The notes under the pieces: generated by a model
Seen by the model: the letters and a program-made list of their open reading frames with translations, nothing else
Told to the model about the DNA's origin: nothing
The model's database searches: none
Part shown: positions 26,523 to 34,835 of the stretch, piece by piece
How the letters are laid out: every line of letters starts with the position of its first letter
Position numbering within the stretch: position 1 is the stretch's first letter
Assembly: GCF_014384705.1 (NCBI RefSeq)
Contig: NZ_JACRSN010000006.1
Coordinates: forward strand, 1 to 64,000
Source of the DNA: Yeguia hominis
Lineage (GTDB): Bacteria; Bacillota; Clostridia; Oscillospirales; Acutalibacteraceae
Direction of reading: 5' to 3'
Length of the DNA stretch: 64,000 nt
Made by a program: the position numbers and the translations under genes

Positions 26523-26664
26523 GAGCTTTTTCTTCCTCCGTCATATCCGTCATCAGAGAATCAGCAAGATAAACGGTCTTGCCGGTCTTTGTGTCCCAGA
26601 AGCTCGTGAAGACTTCATTTGCTTCTTCAATTGCCTGAATGACCTGTTTTAATGGGGTCGTCAT
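26440..26664 (-). pseudogene. UPF0158-like N-terminal fragment
   Basis: After an ATG at 26664 that overlaps the stop of the SEC-C gene (ATGA), the product begins MTTPLKQVIQAIEEANEVFT and continues with TKTGKTVYLADSLMTDMTEE. This resembles the start of UPF0158-type small proteins, identified tentatively. After about residue 50 the sequence is the ParM gene read out of frame, so only the N-terminal third of the original protein survives. It marks the left side of the deletion junction near 26520. Confidence 0.5.
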
Positions 26665-27671
26665 TTTCCGCAGCATCTCTTGTACTTCTTGCCGCTCCCG
26701 CACGGGCAGGGATCATTGCGCCCGACCTTCTTCTGCTTCTCTGGTTGAGTAACCGGCGGCTTGATGTCGGCAAGCTGCTTCAGAAGGTCAAAGCGTATCG
26801 CTTCGCTCGGCAGCTCCATTGTGAGGATCTGCTTGTGGAAGTCTTCAATGTCCATTTCTCCGGTTTGGAGGAATTTGCGGATGTTCGGTCCGAGGGAGAC
26901 CGACTTGAGCCGTTCTTCCGGAGGCGTCATCTGCATCATCTCGTCCGGCGTATAGCCACGGTTGCAGGGCATCCGCGTCGTGTTATGAAACGCACTGTAC
27001 AGGGCGGTGAACCGTTCCACATCCCGTTGGGACTTGAGCCGAACACCCAACTTCTCCAAATGTCCGAGAACATCCGACAGTTGGACGGCAATCGAACGGA
27101 CGCCGAACAGAAACTCTTCAAAAACAGCGGCTTCGCGCTCGTCGCTCAGGTTGCAGCGTTCTTTCAGGAATGTCCGCAGTTTATGCTTTTCCGGCGTGTC
27201 TTCGCAGTAGAAGGGATCGTCATATTCCAGCAGATGCTTTTTGTCCGGCACATAGTAAGGTTTGTCCTGCTGGCTACGCTTCGTCTCCATGAAAAGGTCG
27301 ATGGAATCACCAATTAGGGTAACATCAATGATCTCGCGGTCAAGAGGCTTTATGTGCTTGGCATCCGTGTAAAGCTCATCCCCGCCCAGAATGTAGTAGT
27401 CCTCGCACTCATGACGGGCAATTTCCGCAAAGGCAAGAAATTCGTCTTCCGTTACCAGCTTCGGGCTGAGGGAGAAGATGATCTCCTTCGCCTTGTGCAG
27501 CGGGATAATGCCGTAGAGGTTTGCCATCGCATTGAAATATTTGCGCAAAAGGCGCGAGGTCGTGTCTTTTAACAGAATTTCCCGATAGCGGGTATTCAGT
27601 TCCCGGCGGGTGTATTCCTCCGGAAACTCGATGTATTGTTCCTTGCTCATGTCTTTCTTACCCCGCATCAT
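26661..27671 (-). CDS. SEC-C zinc-motif protein
   Basis: A 336-residue cytoplasmic protein. The last 20 residues form a perfect SEC-C metal-binding motif (RNDPCPCGSGKKYKRCCG), also found at the end of SecA and of many accessory proteins. The rest is helical, with no enzyme motif recognised (EEYTRRELNTRYREILLKDT; VLGHLEKLGVRLKSQRDVER). The first ATG at 27671 overlaps the upstream stop (TAATG), so it is coupled to the metallophosphoesterase gene; an ATG at 27650 with a weak GGGG site is the alternative. Function unknown. Confidence 0.75.
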   Translation of the reverse strand: MMRGKKDMSKEQYIEFPEEYTRRELNTRYREILLKDTTSRLLRKYFNAMANLYGIIPLHKAKEIIFSLSPKLVTEDEFLAFAEIARHECEDYYILGGDELYTDAKHIKPLDREIIDVTLIGDSIDLFMETKRSQQDKPYYVPDKKHLLEYDDPFYCEDTPEKHKLRTFLKERCNLSDEREAAVFEEFLFGVRSIAVQLSDVLGHLEKLGVRLKSQRDVERFTALYSAFHNTTRMPCNRGYTPDEMMQMTPPEERLKSVSLGPNIRKFLQTGEMDIEDFHKQILTMELPSEAIRFDLLKQLADIKPPVTQPEKQKKVGRNDPCPCGSGKKYKRCCGK

Positions 27672-28546
27672 TAGTTTTGGCTCTTGAGTTCTATCAGGAC
27701 TACTTCCGGCCGATTATTGAATCGAAACGGAATAATGCTGTTTCCAAGGCCACAGCTTACGATCATGTTTGTGTGATCCTCCGAGTAAAGCCCTGCATCA
27801 TATTTTGGAAATAGTCCCTGATTCGGTGCAACCAGCCCACCGATAAGCGGCAGCCGGAATTGACCACCATGCGCGTGCCCACTGAGGACCAAATCAATGC
27901 CATGATTGACATAGGTATCAAACAACTCCGGTCTGTGAGAAAGCAGGATCGTAAAACCGGGATCTTCCGCAGCAAGCTCTGAAAGTTTTTTATCGATTAC
28001 CGCAGCATCACCCGTCAAATAGTCTGCATGGAAACTGGGATCGTCGACGCCTATAATGGTAATGCTTTCCCCGAAAACTTCGATTTTAACCTGTGTATCG
28101 TCCAAAACCGTTACTCCGGCGGCCTCCAGACCGGTCTTCAAATCCTGATATTCCGAAACCCTTGCTTCGTGATTGCCGGAGACATAGTAGCAGGGTGCGA
28201 ATTTTACGGCTTCTTTCGCAAAAGCCAAAGCAACGGCAATATTGGTCTTTCGCGAGTCGATCAAATCTCCGGTTATTGCGATCATATCCGGTTCTGCTTT
28301 CCGCAGCATATCCAGAAGCCGTTGATTTCCTTCACCGAACTCCGCATTGTGCAGATCCGAAACCTGTGCGATGCGATAACCGTCAAATGCGTCCGACAGT
28401 TCACGGCTGCTTATCGTGTATGTATTCAGTTTCAATGCAGTGTTCCCCCATGCAGTCCAAACAATTAGAGCGAGGAATAGGCCGGCGAGAACACCGATTA
28501 TCTTCTTTTTCGCGGACACTTGCTTAAACATAGTACGGTATGGCAT
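27671..28546 (-). CDS. Membrane-anchored metallophosphoesterase (YkuE-like)
   Basis: A 291-residue calcineurin-type phosphoesterase anchored by one N-terminal helix (about residues 15-33). All metal-site motifs are present: SDLHN (Asp64, His66), GDLID (Asp94), GNHEAR (Asn125, His126), SHRPE (His204) and GHAHGGQ (His224, His226). Homologues act at the outer membrane face on lipid phosphates or similar compounds. It is the second gene after a RelB-like gene and is coupled to the SEC-C gene. Confidence 0.88.
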   Translation of the reverse strand: MPYRTMFKQVSAKKKIIGVLAGLFLALIVWTAWGNTALKLNTYTISSRELSDAFDGYRIAQVSDLHNAEFGEGNQRLLDMLRKAEPDMIAITGDLIDSRKTNIAVALAFAKEAVKFAPCYYVSGNHEARVSEYQDLKTGLEAAGVTVLDDTQVKIEVFGESITIIGVDDPSFHADYLTGDAAVIDKKLSELAAEDPGFTILLSHRPELFDTYVNHGIDLVLSGHAHGGQFRLPLIGGLVAPNQGLFPKYDAGLYSEDHTNMIVSCGLGNSIIPFRFNNRPEVVLIELKSQN

Positions 28547-28549
28547 TTT

Positions 28550-28837
28550 TTACACCTGTTTTCTCGCTTCGGCAATTTCAGCATTGATCTCATCCAATGT
28601 CATATCGGCGACGTCATTTTCGTCAGCTATACGACCGGCAGCTTTCATTGTCCTAACCGCTTTGTTATCCGACAGGTCATCAAGCTTCATAGAAAACGGA
28701 ATACCATTTTCCTGAATCAGTCTTGAAATGCACATACGCATATATGTCTGAAGGTCAATACCGAGCCTTTCACAAATCTCCATCGCCTTGATTCGGGATA
28801 CCTCTTCAGTGCGGAACTGAATTAAAGAGTTTGCCAT
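28550..28837 (-). CDS. RelB/DinJ family antitoxin, unpaired
   Basis: A 95-residue protein with the DinJ/RelB ribbon-helix-helix pattern (LIQFRTEEVSRIKAMEICER, LGIDLQTYMRMCISRLIQEN, GIPFSM) and an acidic C-terminus. Such antitoxins normally precede a YafQ/RelE toxin, but here a metallophosphoesterase gene follows after three bases and no toxin is present. It may autoregulate this operon. AAGGGG precedes the ATG at 28837. Confidence 0.8.
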   Translation of the reverse strand: MANSLIQFRTEEVSRIKAMEICERLGIDLQTYMRMCISRLIQENGIPFSMKLDDLSDNKAVRTMKAAGRIADENDVADMTLDEINAEIAEARKQV

Positions 28838-29060
28838 AGCCGATCGCCCCTTTCATATTTACAGTATATGCTGTTTTGTCATCAAATGCAAGCATGTGTT
28901 TGCAATGTTTGCTGTCCGGAAGCGTGAAATAATTGCAAACAATAAGCAAGCCGAGAATTTTTCTGTCTCAGTACCGGCGTGGATGAAATTTTGCCACATG
29001 AAAGCTCTGTATCCATTCATGGTTGCCTATTTCTGCATACGATCCATTTGGGCTTGATAA

Positions 29061-30412
29061 GGTAAGATAAGTTGCGCAAATTGAAACGAGCAAAAAAGAA
29101 GACATCGCTTGCAGGCTCTGGTAGAATGAAGTCACAACACAAACATTCGAAAGGAGACAGCAAACGATGTCCGAGAAAATTGTACAGCTAAATGAGGAAC
29201 TAATCAGGGGTCAGATTAAGGAATTGGTCCGAAGCAGCGCGGAAGAAACCCTGAACGAGCTGCTGGAAAAAGAGGCATAGTCCCTGACACAGGCGGCCCG
29301 CTGCGAGCGCAGCGAGGCCCGTCAGGGCTATCGCAGCGGCCGCTATGACCGCTGCCTCACCACGACCTCCGGCGGTGTCACGCTCCATATGCCGCGGCGC
29401 AAGGACGTGTCCTTCGAGAGGGCCATCATCGAACGGTATCGCCGCCGGGAAAGCAGCGTGGAGGAGGCCCTCATTGAAATGGACCCGGCAGGCGTTTCCG
29501 TGCGCCGTGTGGAGGACATCACCGAAGTCCTGTGGGACAGGCAAGGTCTCGCCCGCTGCCGTCAGCGAACTGAACAAGAAAGCCTACGTCCACATTGAGT
29601 ACTGGCGGAACCGGCCACTACAGGGCGGACGGTATCCGTATGTCTGCGTAGATGGTATTTACCTGCGCCGCAACTGGGGCGGAGAATACGAAAATGTCGC
29701 CATTCCGGCGGCAATTGCCGTGAATGAGGACGGGTTTCGTGAGGTTCTGGGCGCTGCCGAGGGGATGAAAGAGGACAAGGCCAGCTGGGTCAGCTTCTTC
29801 CAGCGGCTGCGCGGGCGGGGTCTAGACGGCGTGAAGCTCATCGTCGGCGACAAGTGCATGGGGATGCTGGAGGCCGTGGGCGAAGTGTTTCCGGAGGCCA
29901 AATACCAGCGCTGCATCGTGCATTTCTACCGCAATGTTTTCTCCGTTGTGCCAAAATCAAAGGTCAAAATTGCAGCGAAAATGCTCAAGGCAATCCACGC
30001 GCAGGAGAACAAGAAAGCCTCCCGCGAGAAGGCAAGAGCTGTTGTTGCCGAGTTAAAAACAATGAAGCTGAAGGAAGCCGCCAAGAAGGTTGAGGACGGC
30101 ATCGAGGAGACGCTGACCTGCTGTGATTTTCCCAGCGAGCACTGGACGCGTATCCGCACCAACAATGTGATCGAGCGGCTGAACCGTGAGATCCGCCGCA
30201 GGACGCGTGTGGTGGGAACGTTCCCCGATGGAAACTCTGCGCTGATGCTGGTCTGTGCAAGGCTGCGTCATGCGGCGGGAACGCAGCGGGGCAACAAGAA
30301 GTACATGAATATGAAGCATCTGGAGGCGGCTTTGAACGACGTCCCTATTGCCGGCTGACTTCATTCAGCCGGAGTCTGCAAACCTTTTTGCGCATAATTC
30401 TTGACAGTACCG
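29061..30412 (+). mobile_element. IS256 family insertion sequence, degenerate
   Basis: Candidate ends are GGTAAGATAAGTTGCGCAAA (29061-29080) and, reverse-complemented, GGTACTGTCAAGAATTATGC followed by GCAAAAA (30386-30412). They share GGTA, AAG and TGCGCAAA and fit imperfect IS256 inverted repeats. The transposase inside is broken, so the copy cannot move by itself. Bases 28838-29060 before it hold no gene. Confidence 0.6.
29167..30358 (+). pseudogene. IS256 mutator-type transposase, broken
   Basis: From the ATG at 29167 the frame reads MSEKIVQLNEELIRGQIKEL and hits a TAG at 29278-29280 after 37 codons; the same frame then continues (ARCERSEARQGYRSGRYDRC). Around 29536 a one-base insertion (TGGGACAGGCAAGG) moves the rest into another frame, which runs to 30358. 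Catalytic residues survive: Asp in YVCVDGIYL, Asp in LIVGDKCMG and Glu in NVIERLNREI. It is a recent but inactive copy lying between the RelB operon and the lipoprotein cluster. Confidence 0.85.
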
Positions 30413-30519
30413 ATCTGAAAAATCCATATCATAAAGGCTGTTTCTAATCAGATGATTCCGTATTTTCCCATCTGTCAAGAAAAGATTTCGGTATGTTTTC
30501 TAATCCTAAAAAGGAAAAA

Positions 30520-31902
30520 TCATTCACTTTTTTCCCAATAGGGATAGTCCGAAAACACAAACTCTCCTGCGGCTTTTTTCTCTGTCGGCAGATCAACATA
30601 GAGCTTGCTGCCGCTTGGCGGCATTTTCACAGCAATCACAACTGTAAATTTTCCGTTGCCTTCATCCCGGACGCAGTCCACACAGCTGTTGTAAGAGGCT
30701 TCACCCTTGCGCTTTTTACAAACCACATAGACATCGCCTTTATATTCAATCAGTTCTTTATCAGCAACAGCACGGTTCAGCGTTTTATCGGTAAATTCCT
30801 CCGAAAAAACCTTTAAGAATTTTTTGCGAACACTTTCGATCGTGTTTATATAATCATACGGAGGAAACATAGGCACATAATTCTTTCGTTTGAACCGTAC
30901 AGGCTTCGCGCTACCCGGATACTCACCTGCAAAATTCAAGTTCAGCCAAAGGCTTCTCGCTTTATCTGCCATTTCCCTCGCATCTGCGTAGTATAGGACT
31001 GTTCCGTCCTCAGGATAAAACTCATACCCGTTTACACCGCGAAGACTTTCAATTATGGCAACCTTATCGTTTTCATAATTCTTCCAAAGCCCCAGCGCCT
31101 CCTCCGAAACCTCAGTCGCATAGGAGACAATGGCGTAATTATCCCGGGCCGTAATAAACCGCACATCCTCCCCGGATATAAGCCGACCGGCCTCTATTCG
31201 CCCCTTATAAGAATCCGATGCATAGCCGTATGTATCGCTGTCGATTATAAAAAAGGTGAGCTCGCCGCCACCGATCTTATCAACGAAAAATTCCACCTGG
31301 TTTTCGGAAAAGCTTGCCGTAACGGTACCCACCCAGCTTTCCGGCAGTGTGATCTCATAGGTGCCTTCGGAAAACCGTACCGAGTTTATTTTTTCGGTCG
31401 TTATGAGCTTACAAAGCTCTTGAGCAAATGACGAATAGTTTTCAGGAAAGCTGTTGGTTCCCTGGGCGTTTATCTCCGTCCCGTCCGCCAACACGACCTC
31501 AAGGTGCATACCGGTGCCGTCAAGAGCCTGGGGATCGTGCCCACGAAAGCCCGCCCATTCCGCTATTTTGTAGTTGCCGAATACTGCGCACAGCTTTTGA
31601 AAAACGCTCTCATCTGCGTCAATTGCGCGAACGACATTGCGGCATTCCACATTCCCGGAGGTCTTATCATCCCACATTTCCGTGCTGATGTAATACTCCA
31701 AATGAACGCCGTTCTCCGTTTTGTATCCCTCGTAAACACGACGCTGCGCCGTCATATCGGTTTGCACCAGCCTAAAGCTTTTGAAATCCATAGGATCCTC
31801 TCTGTAATAATTATTACTACAATTATTATGTTTTGAAGCGCAAGCGGAAATGGATACAAAAAAGATGAATACCAAGATAAAACATAAAAGTAGCTTTTTC
31901 AT
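30520..31902 (-). CDS. Large lipoprotein of unknown function
   Basis: A 460-residue lipoprotein with signal peptide MKKLLLCFILVFIFFVSISA and lipobox ending at Cys21. The mature part has no recognised domain; it contains alternating beta/alpha segments and a TYEITLPESWVGTVTASF segment like those in secreted DUF-type proteins of Clostridia. It is the last gene of the long zinc-ribbon cluster and is separated from the preceding gene by a strong hairpin (31912-31954). It probably sits on the outer membrane face as a sensor or binding protein. Confidence 0.75.
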   Translation of the reverse strand: MKKLLLCFILVFIFFVSISACASKHNNCSNNYYREDPMDFKSFRLVQTDMTAQRRVYEGYKTENGVHLEYYISTEMWDDKTSGNVECRNVVRAIDADESVFQKLCAVFGNYKIAEWAGFRGHDPQALDGTGMHLEVVLADGTEINAQGTNSFPENYSSFAQELCKLITTEKINSVRFSEGTYEITLPESWVGTVTASFSENQVEFFVDKIGGGELTFFIIDSDTYGYASDSYKGRIEAGRLISGEDVRFITARDNYAIVSYATEVSEEALGLWKNYENDKVAIIESLRGVNGYEFYPEDGTVLYYADAREMADKARSLWLNLNFAGEYPGSAKPVRFKRKNYVPMFPPYDYINTIESVRKKFLKVFSEEFTDKTLNRAVADKELIEYKGDVYVVCKKRKGEASYNSCVDCVRDEGNGKFTVVIAVKMPPSGSKLYVDLPTEKKAAGEFVFSDYPYWEKSE

Positions 31903-31911
31903 TTATCCTTC

Positions 31912-31954
31912 CTTTCCGAAAGGTACCGAAGCCCATTCGGTGCCTTTCGGAAAG
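31912..31954 (-). terminator. Inter-cistronic 19-bp hairpin
   Basis: Arms 31912-31930 (CTTTCCGAAAGGTACCGAA) and 31936-31954 pair over 19 positions with one mismatch around a 5-base loop. It lies right before the lipoprotein start, with no T-run on the minus strand. It may be an attenuator, an RNA stability element or a processing site. Confidence 0.6.
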
Positions 31955-31986
31955 AAGCTTGCAGCAGCAAGCCTCTCCCGCATAGA

Positions 31987-32328
31987 CTATGACATTTTCG
32001 GAAAACCGAGATTGTATGCGCCGCAAGCGTAGAGCTTGCCATCCTTAAACCAGACATGCCGCACTCTTGCTTTGCTTTTTGCAGCATACCATGAATAAAT
32101 CTGCGCCTCCCGCTCAGCATCGTAACGGTACTCCGAAGGATCAACATCGATATGTGCAATCACATCCCCAAGGGTAAAATCGGCCTGTTCTGCGGCAAAG
32201 AAATAATTCAATCCTCCGAAATAATCCTTGAAAGTTTCTTTCAAAACCGATTCATCGGCTCGATTTTCGCTTACCGTCTGCGTTTCTGTTGATTCCAGGT
32301 TGAGGTTATATGGATTATCAACATTCAT
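31987..32328 (-). CDS. Small conserved protein of unknown function
   Basis: A 113-residue, acidic, cytoplasmic-type protein with no signal or membrane segment. It has an N-terminal low-complexity part and a central GGLNYFFAAEQADFTLGDVI, HIDVDPSEYRYDAEREAQIY stretch. The ATG at 32328 has GGTGATACA-type weak spacing upstream. It sits in the zinc-ribbon cluster between two hypothetical genes. No function can be assigned. Confidence 0.55.
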   Translation of the reverse strand: MNVDNPYNLNLESTETQTVSENRADESVLKETFKDYFGGLNYFFAAEQADFTLGDVIAHIDVDPSEYRYDAEREAQIYSWYAAKSKARVRHVWFKDGKLYACGAYNLGFPKMS

Positions 32329-32346
32329 TGTATCACCTTCACCGTT

Positions 32347-32372
32347 GGAAAGAGTCTGATCAGACTCTTTCC
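32347..32372. promoter_or_regulatory. Perfect 26-base palindrome at a gene end
   Basis: GGAAAGAGTCTGA directly followed by TCAGACTCTTTCC. It overlaps the stop codon of the gene ending at 32360 and has no T-run. It is one of three strong hairpins between cistrons of this cluster. Confidence 0.65.
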
Positions 32373-32680
32373 AGAAGAATCATTCCGTGTCCATACAGCA
32401 GACAGCCGTCCTCGGTGACCGGAATCTCCGCAAAAGAGTCAGCCTTTTCCCCGAAAACCTCGCCCTCGATCTTCGTGTCGTAATAGAAATTGCCGTCCGC
32501 TTCTTTCCATGTGGTGCTTTCGACGGGGGCATAACCGTCCTCGCGGACAACCGCTCCGTGCTTGGCAGCCTCCTCGCGCATTTCCTCCGGCACAAACATG
32601 AGCGTGTTGAGCACACCGTCCTCGGCAAACTCCGTCCGGTACTGCATCAATTCGGCGCTGCCCTCAAATCTCTCATCCAC
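32360..32680 (-). CDS. Hypothetical protein, start codon unclear
   Basis: At least 106 residues (DERFEGSAELMQYRTEFAED; YYDTKIEGEVFGEKADSFAE), no domain recognised. The same frame stays open upstream to about 32789 and reads protein-like sequence (IRGIWKVKEIRVPTPDGEKD), and AGGAG lies nine bases before an ATA at 32767. So the true start may be a non-standard ATA, or an ATG may have mutated and the gene is now expressed from the GTG at 32680. It belongs to the zinc-ribbon cluster. Confidence 0.5.
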   Translation of the reverse strand: MDERFEGSAELMQYRTEFAEDGVLNTLMFVPEEMREEAAKHGAVVREDGYAPVESTTWKEADGNFYYDTKIEGEVFGEKADSFAEIPVTEDGCLLYGHGMILLERV

Positions 32681-32848
32681 CGGCGGGTTATCGGATGTAA
32701 AATCCTTCTCTCCGTCCGGTGTGGGTACACGGATCTCTTTTACTTTCCAAATTCCGCGAATATCTATCTTTATTTTCTCCTTACCCTGATTCGGTATATT
32801 CCGAAACTATGCTTAATCCGGCAACCCGGATTCCTGGATATAAATGCT

Positions 32849-33271
32849 TTATGCGACATGTTCTTTCTTGTTGAACACAGCACCAATAATGTAAATAACC
32901 GGCAGGACAAGACCAAGTATCAGAGAAAATGCACTGAAAGAACCTCCGCCAACAGAGTTCAGTATGGTGCCTGCAACGCTAAGTACTGCTACAATAATAC
33001 CCCACACAATGCAGCTTCCGGCTTTATCCGGCTTCTTGCAGTTGGCTACACCGATAATTCCGGCAATCAATTCTGCAACCGCACTGACAATCATCACTAT
33101 AACGGATGTATAAAGCAACGCCGATGAAACGGTTCCGTCACTGATATACACAAGGGCGGCGACGCCAAGTGCCGCAATGATACCCAAGATAACCGAAATT
33201 GCTCCGCCGATGATCATCAAAATGCCTGTTACTTTCAAGAAACCGGATCCTTTTGTTTTTGTTGTTGTCAT
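32849..33271 (-). CDS. Four-helix membrane protein
   Basis: A 140-residue protein with four predicted membrane helices (about 10-37, 47-72, 82-105 and 110-132) joined by short loops, starting MTTTKTKGSGFLKVTGILMI. A clear AGGAGGA site precedes the ATG at 33271. This small tetraspan layout is common in Clostridia next to DUF-type stress genes, but no activity is known. Same strand and probably same transcript as the DUF6935-like gene upstream. Confidence 0.65.
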   Translation of the reverse strand: MTTTKTKGSGFLKVTGILMIIGGAISVILGIIAALGVAALVYISDGTVSSALLYTSVIVMIVSAVAELIAGIIGVANCKKPDKAGSCIVWGIIVAVLSVAGTILNSVGGGSFSAFSLILGLVLPVIYIIGAVFNKKEHVA

Positions 33272-33378
33272 AGTTAAATCCTCCTGAAATAAATTTTTAT
33301 CTAAAACGGCCAAACGGCTGTTTTATTTGATGTAATCGGATAAACGATTAAACGATCCTAAATATGCTCTCTTTCTGC

Positions 33379-33948
33379 TTAAGCCCACGGATTGGCAGCC
33401 TTCGGCGTGCGCACACCGGTCAGCAGATACTGCTCCCACAAAAACCACTTGCCGTCGCTGCCCCGCTGGCGCATCTTGATAGGGCGGGGATCGTCTGTGC
33501 CGCCGCAGGGGATAAAAAGCTTCATATATCCCTGCTCCTTGTCGGACACATGATTGCTCTCAACGGTGATCGTATACGGTTGGGTGGGTGTGTAGTTGTT
33601 GTCCGGTGTGGAACCGGCAAAATAAGTGAAGGGCAGGTAGGTCTTGCCATCGCGGAAGCGGTCGTTCAGGAAAGAAATTTCCTGTCCGTTCAGCAGACGA
33701 GGTCCCCGCAGCCAATTCAACATCTCGGTGCCGATGCTTTTATCCGCTGCATAGGCGCACAGAGCAAGAACCGTAAGTGCTGCCGTTTTGTAGGGCGTGT
33801 CGAGGCTCGCCTCGGGTAGCGCCTGCATTTCGGCAAGGCTCTCCGGCAGTGCTGCAAAGGTAAATGTTTCCCGCTTACTGCCCAGGGATTGTGCGGCGGC
33901 ATTTACCGCCTGCCCGGCTGTGCTTTTCAGTTTGTCAAAAATACTCAT
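33379..33948 (-). CDS. DUF6935-like soluble protein
   Basis: A 189-residue protein without signal or membrane helix. The segments FAALPESLAEMQALPEASLD, TPYKTAALTVLALCAYA and MLNWLRGPRLLNGQEISFLN, DRFRDGKTYLPFTYF correspond to a conserved clostridial family that I recall as DUF6935; this name is from memory. An RGSDGKWFLWEQYLL segment ends it. Function unknown. Neighbour genes suggest a role with the TPM and zinc-ribbon membrane proteins. Confidence 0.65.
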   Translation of the reverse strand: MSIFDKLKSTAGQAVNAAAQSLGSKRETFTFAALPESLAEMQALPEASLDTPYKTAALTVLALCAYAADKSIGTEMLNWLRGPRLLNGQEISFLNDRFRDGKTYLPFTYFAGSTPDNNYTPTQPYTITVESNHVSDKEQGYMKLFIPCGGTDDPRPIKMRQRGSDGKWFLWEQYLLTGVRTPKAANPWA

Positions 33949-34010
33949 GTGTTATCTCGCCTTTATAAAATATTTTTATTGCTGCTTTTTTCTTGCGGGC
34001 GAAGATAGCA

Positions 34011-34823
34011 TTAGAATTTGCCTCCTCCGCCGCCATGGGTCGAGCCGGAAGAAGAGGTGTGCGTGCTGCTCCCGCCTGAATCGTTGTCTTTCGGTTTCGC
34101 AGTGCGTGTGACAGTGTTATACAAGAACAGATCCCGGCTCTCGTTAATGTTCAGACTGCCGTCCTTTATGTAGCTGCTTGCAGCCGCCTGAAAACGGACC
34201 GTTTTCAGCTTTGCTTTCATCCTGCCCACTATGATGAGGGATAGGATAAAGCCTACAATGATGGCAATGGGGATCCAAATAAGGGAAAGCGGCTCCTTGG
34301 GTAGATTCTTTATATCATAAGGCTCGCCAGTTCTTGCCTGTGTGATGAAGTCATCGCAAAGATCGGCGAATTTATCAAAGGCACCCGCAAAATTACCGTC
34401 GGACAGCTCTCCCTTTATCTGCTTGCCGATATACTCAATGCCTTCGTCCGTAAAGACTGTAATGCCGTAGCCGCAGGTGGATATGTACCAGTCATTGTCC
34501 TCGACGCTGATAAGGAGTAATGCGCCGTCCTTGCTTTCACCGTAACCAAAGTTGCTGTAATCGTAAATATCATCGGCATAGTCCCGCGGGGTTTTCCCGT
34601 TCAACGTGTCAGTGGTCAGCACAACAATATCCATTTTCTGACGCTCGCTGAGCTCATTAAGCTTTGTCACAAGCGATGCTTCCTCGTTGTTGGAAAGCAG
34701 CCCCGCCAAGTCCTGTACGCGCTCGTATTCACTTGCAAATCCGTCCGTCTGCGCAAAAGCGGGACTCGCTATACAAAGGAACAGAACAAGTGAGAATAAC
34801 ACTGTCAGTACTTTCTTTTTCAT
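34011..34823 (-). CDS. TPM-domain protein, YgcG/YdjH-like
   Basis: A 270-residue protein with a signal peptide (cleavage after SPAFA, about residue 24), an extracellular TPM domain (about 30-165; VQDLAGLLSNNEEASLVTKL, GYGESKDGALLLISVEDNDW, CGYGITVFTDEGIEYIG), one membrane helix (about 182-203) and a Ser/Gly-rich tail ending GGGGGKF. In Bacillus subtilis YdjH, a TPM-type protein, works with YdjG at the membrane in envelope stress. Here it directly follows a YdjG-like gene, which supports that analogy. Confidence 0.82.
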   Translation of the reverse strand: MKKKVLTVLFSLVLFLCIASPAFAQTDGFASEYERVQDLAGLLSNNEEASLVTKLNELSERQKMDIVVLTTDTLNGKTPRDYADDIYDYSNFGYGESKDGALLLISVEDNDWYISTCGYGITVFTDEGIEYIGKQIKGELSDGNFAGAFDKFADLCDDFITQARTGEPYDIKNLPKEPLSLIWIPIAIIVGFILSLIIVGRMKAKLKTVRFQAAASSYIKDGSLNINESRDLFLYNTVTRTAKPKDNDSGGSSTHTSSSGSTHGGGGGKF

Positions 34824-34835
34824 TCCGTCCCCTCC

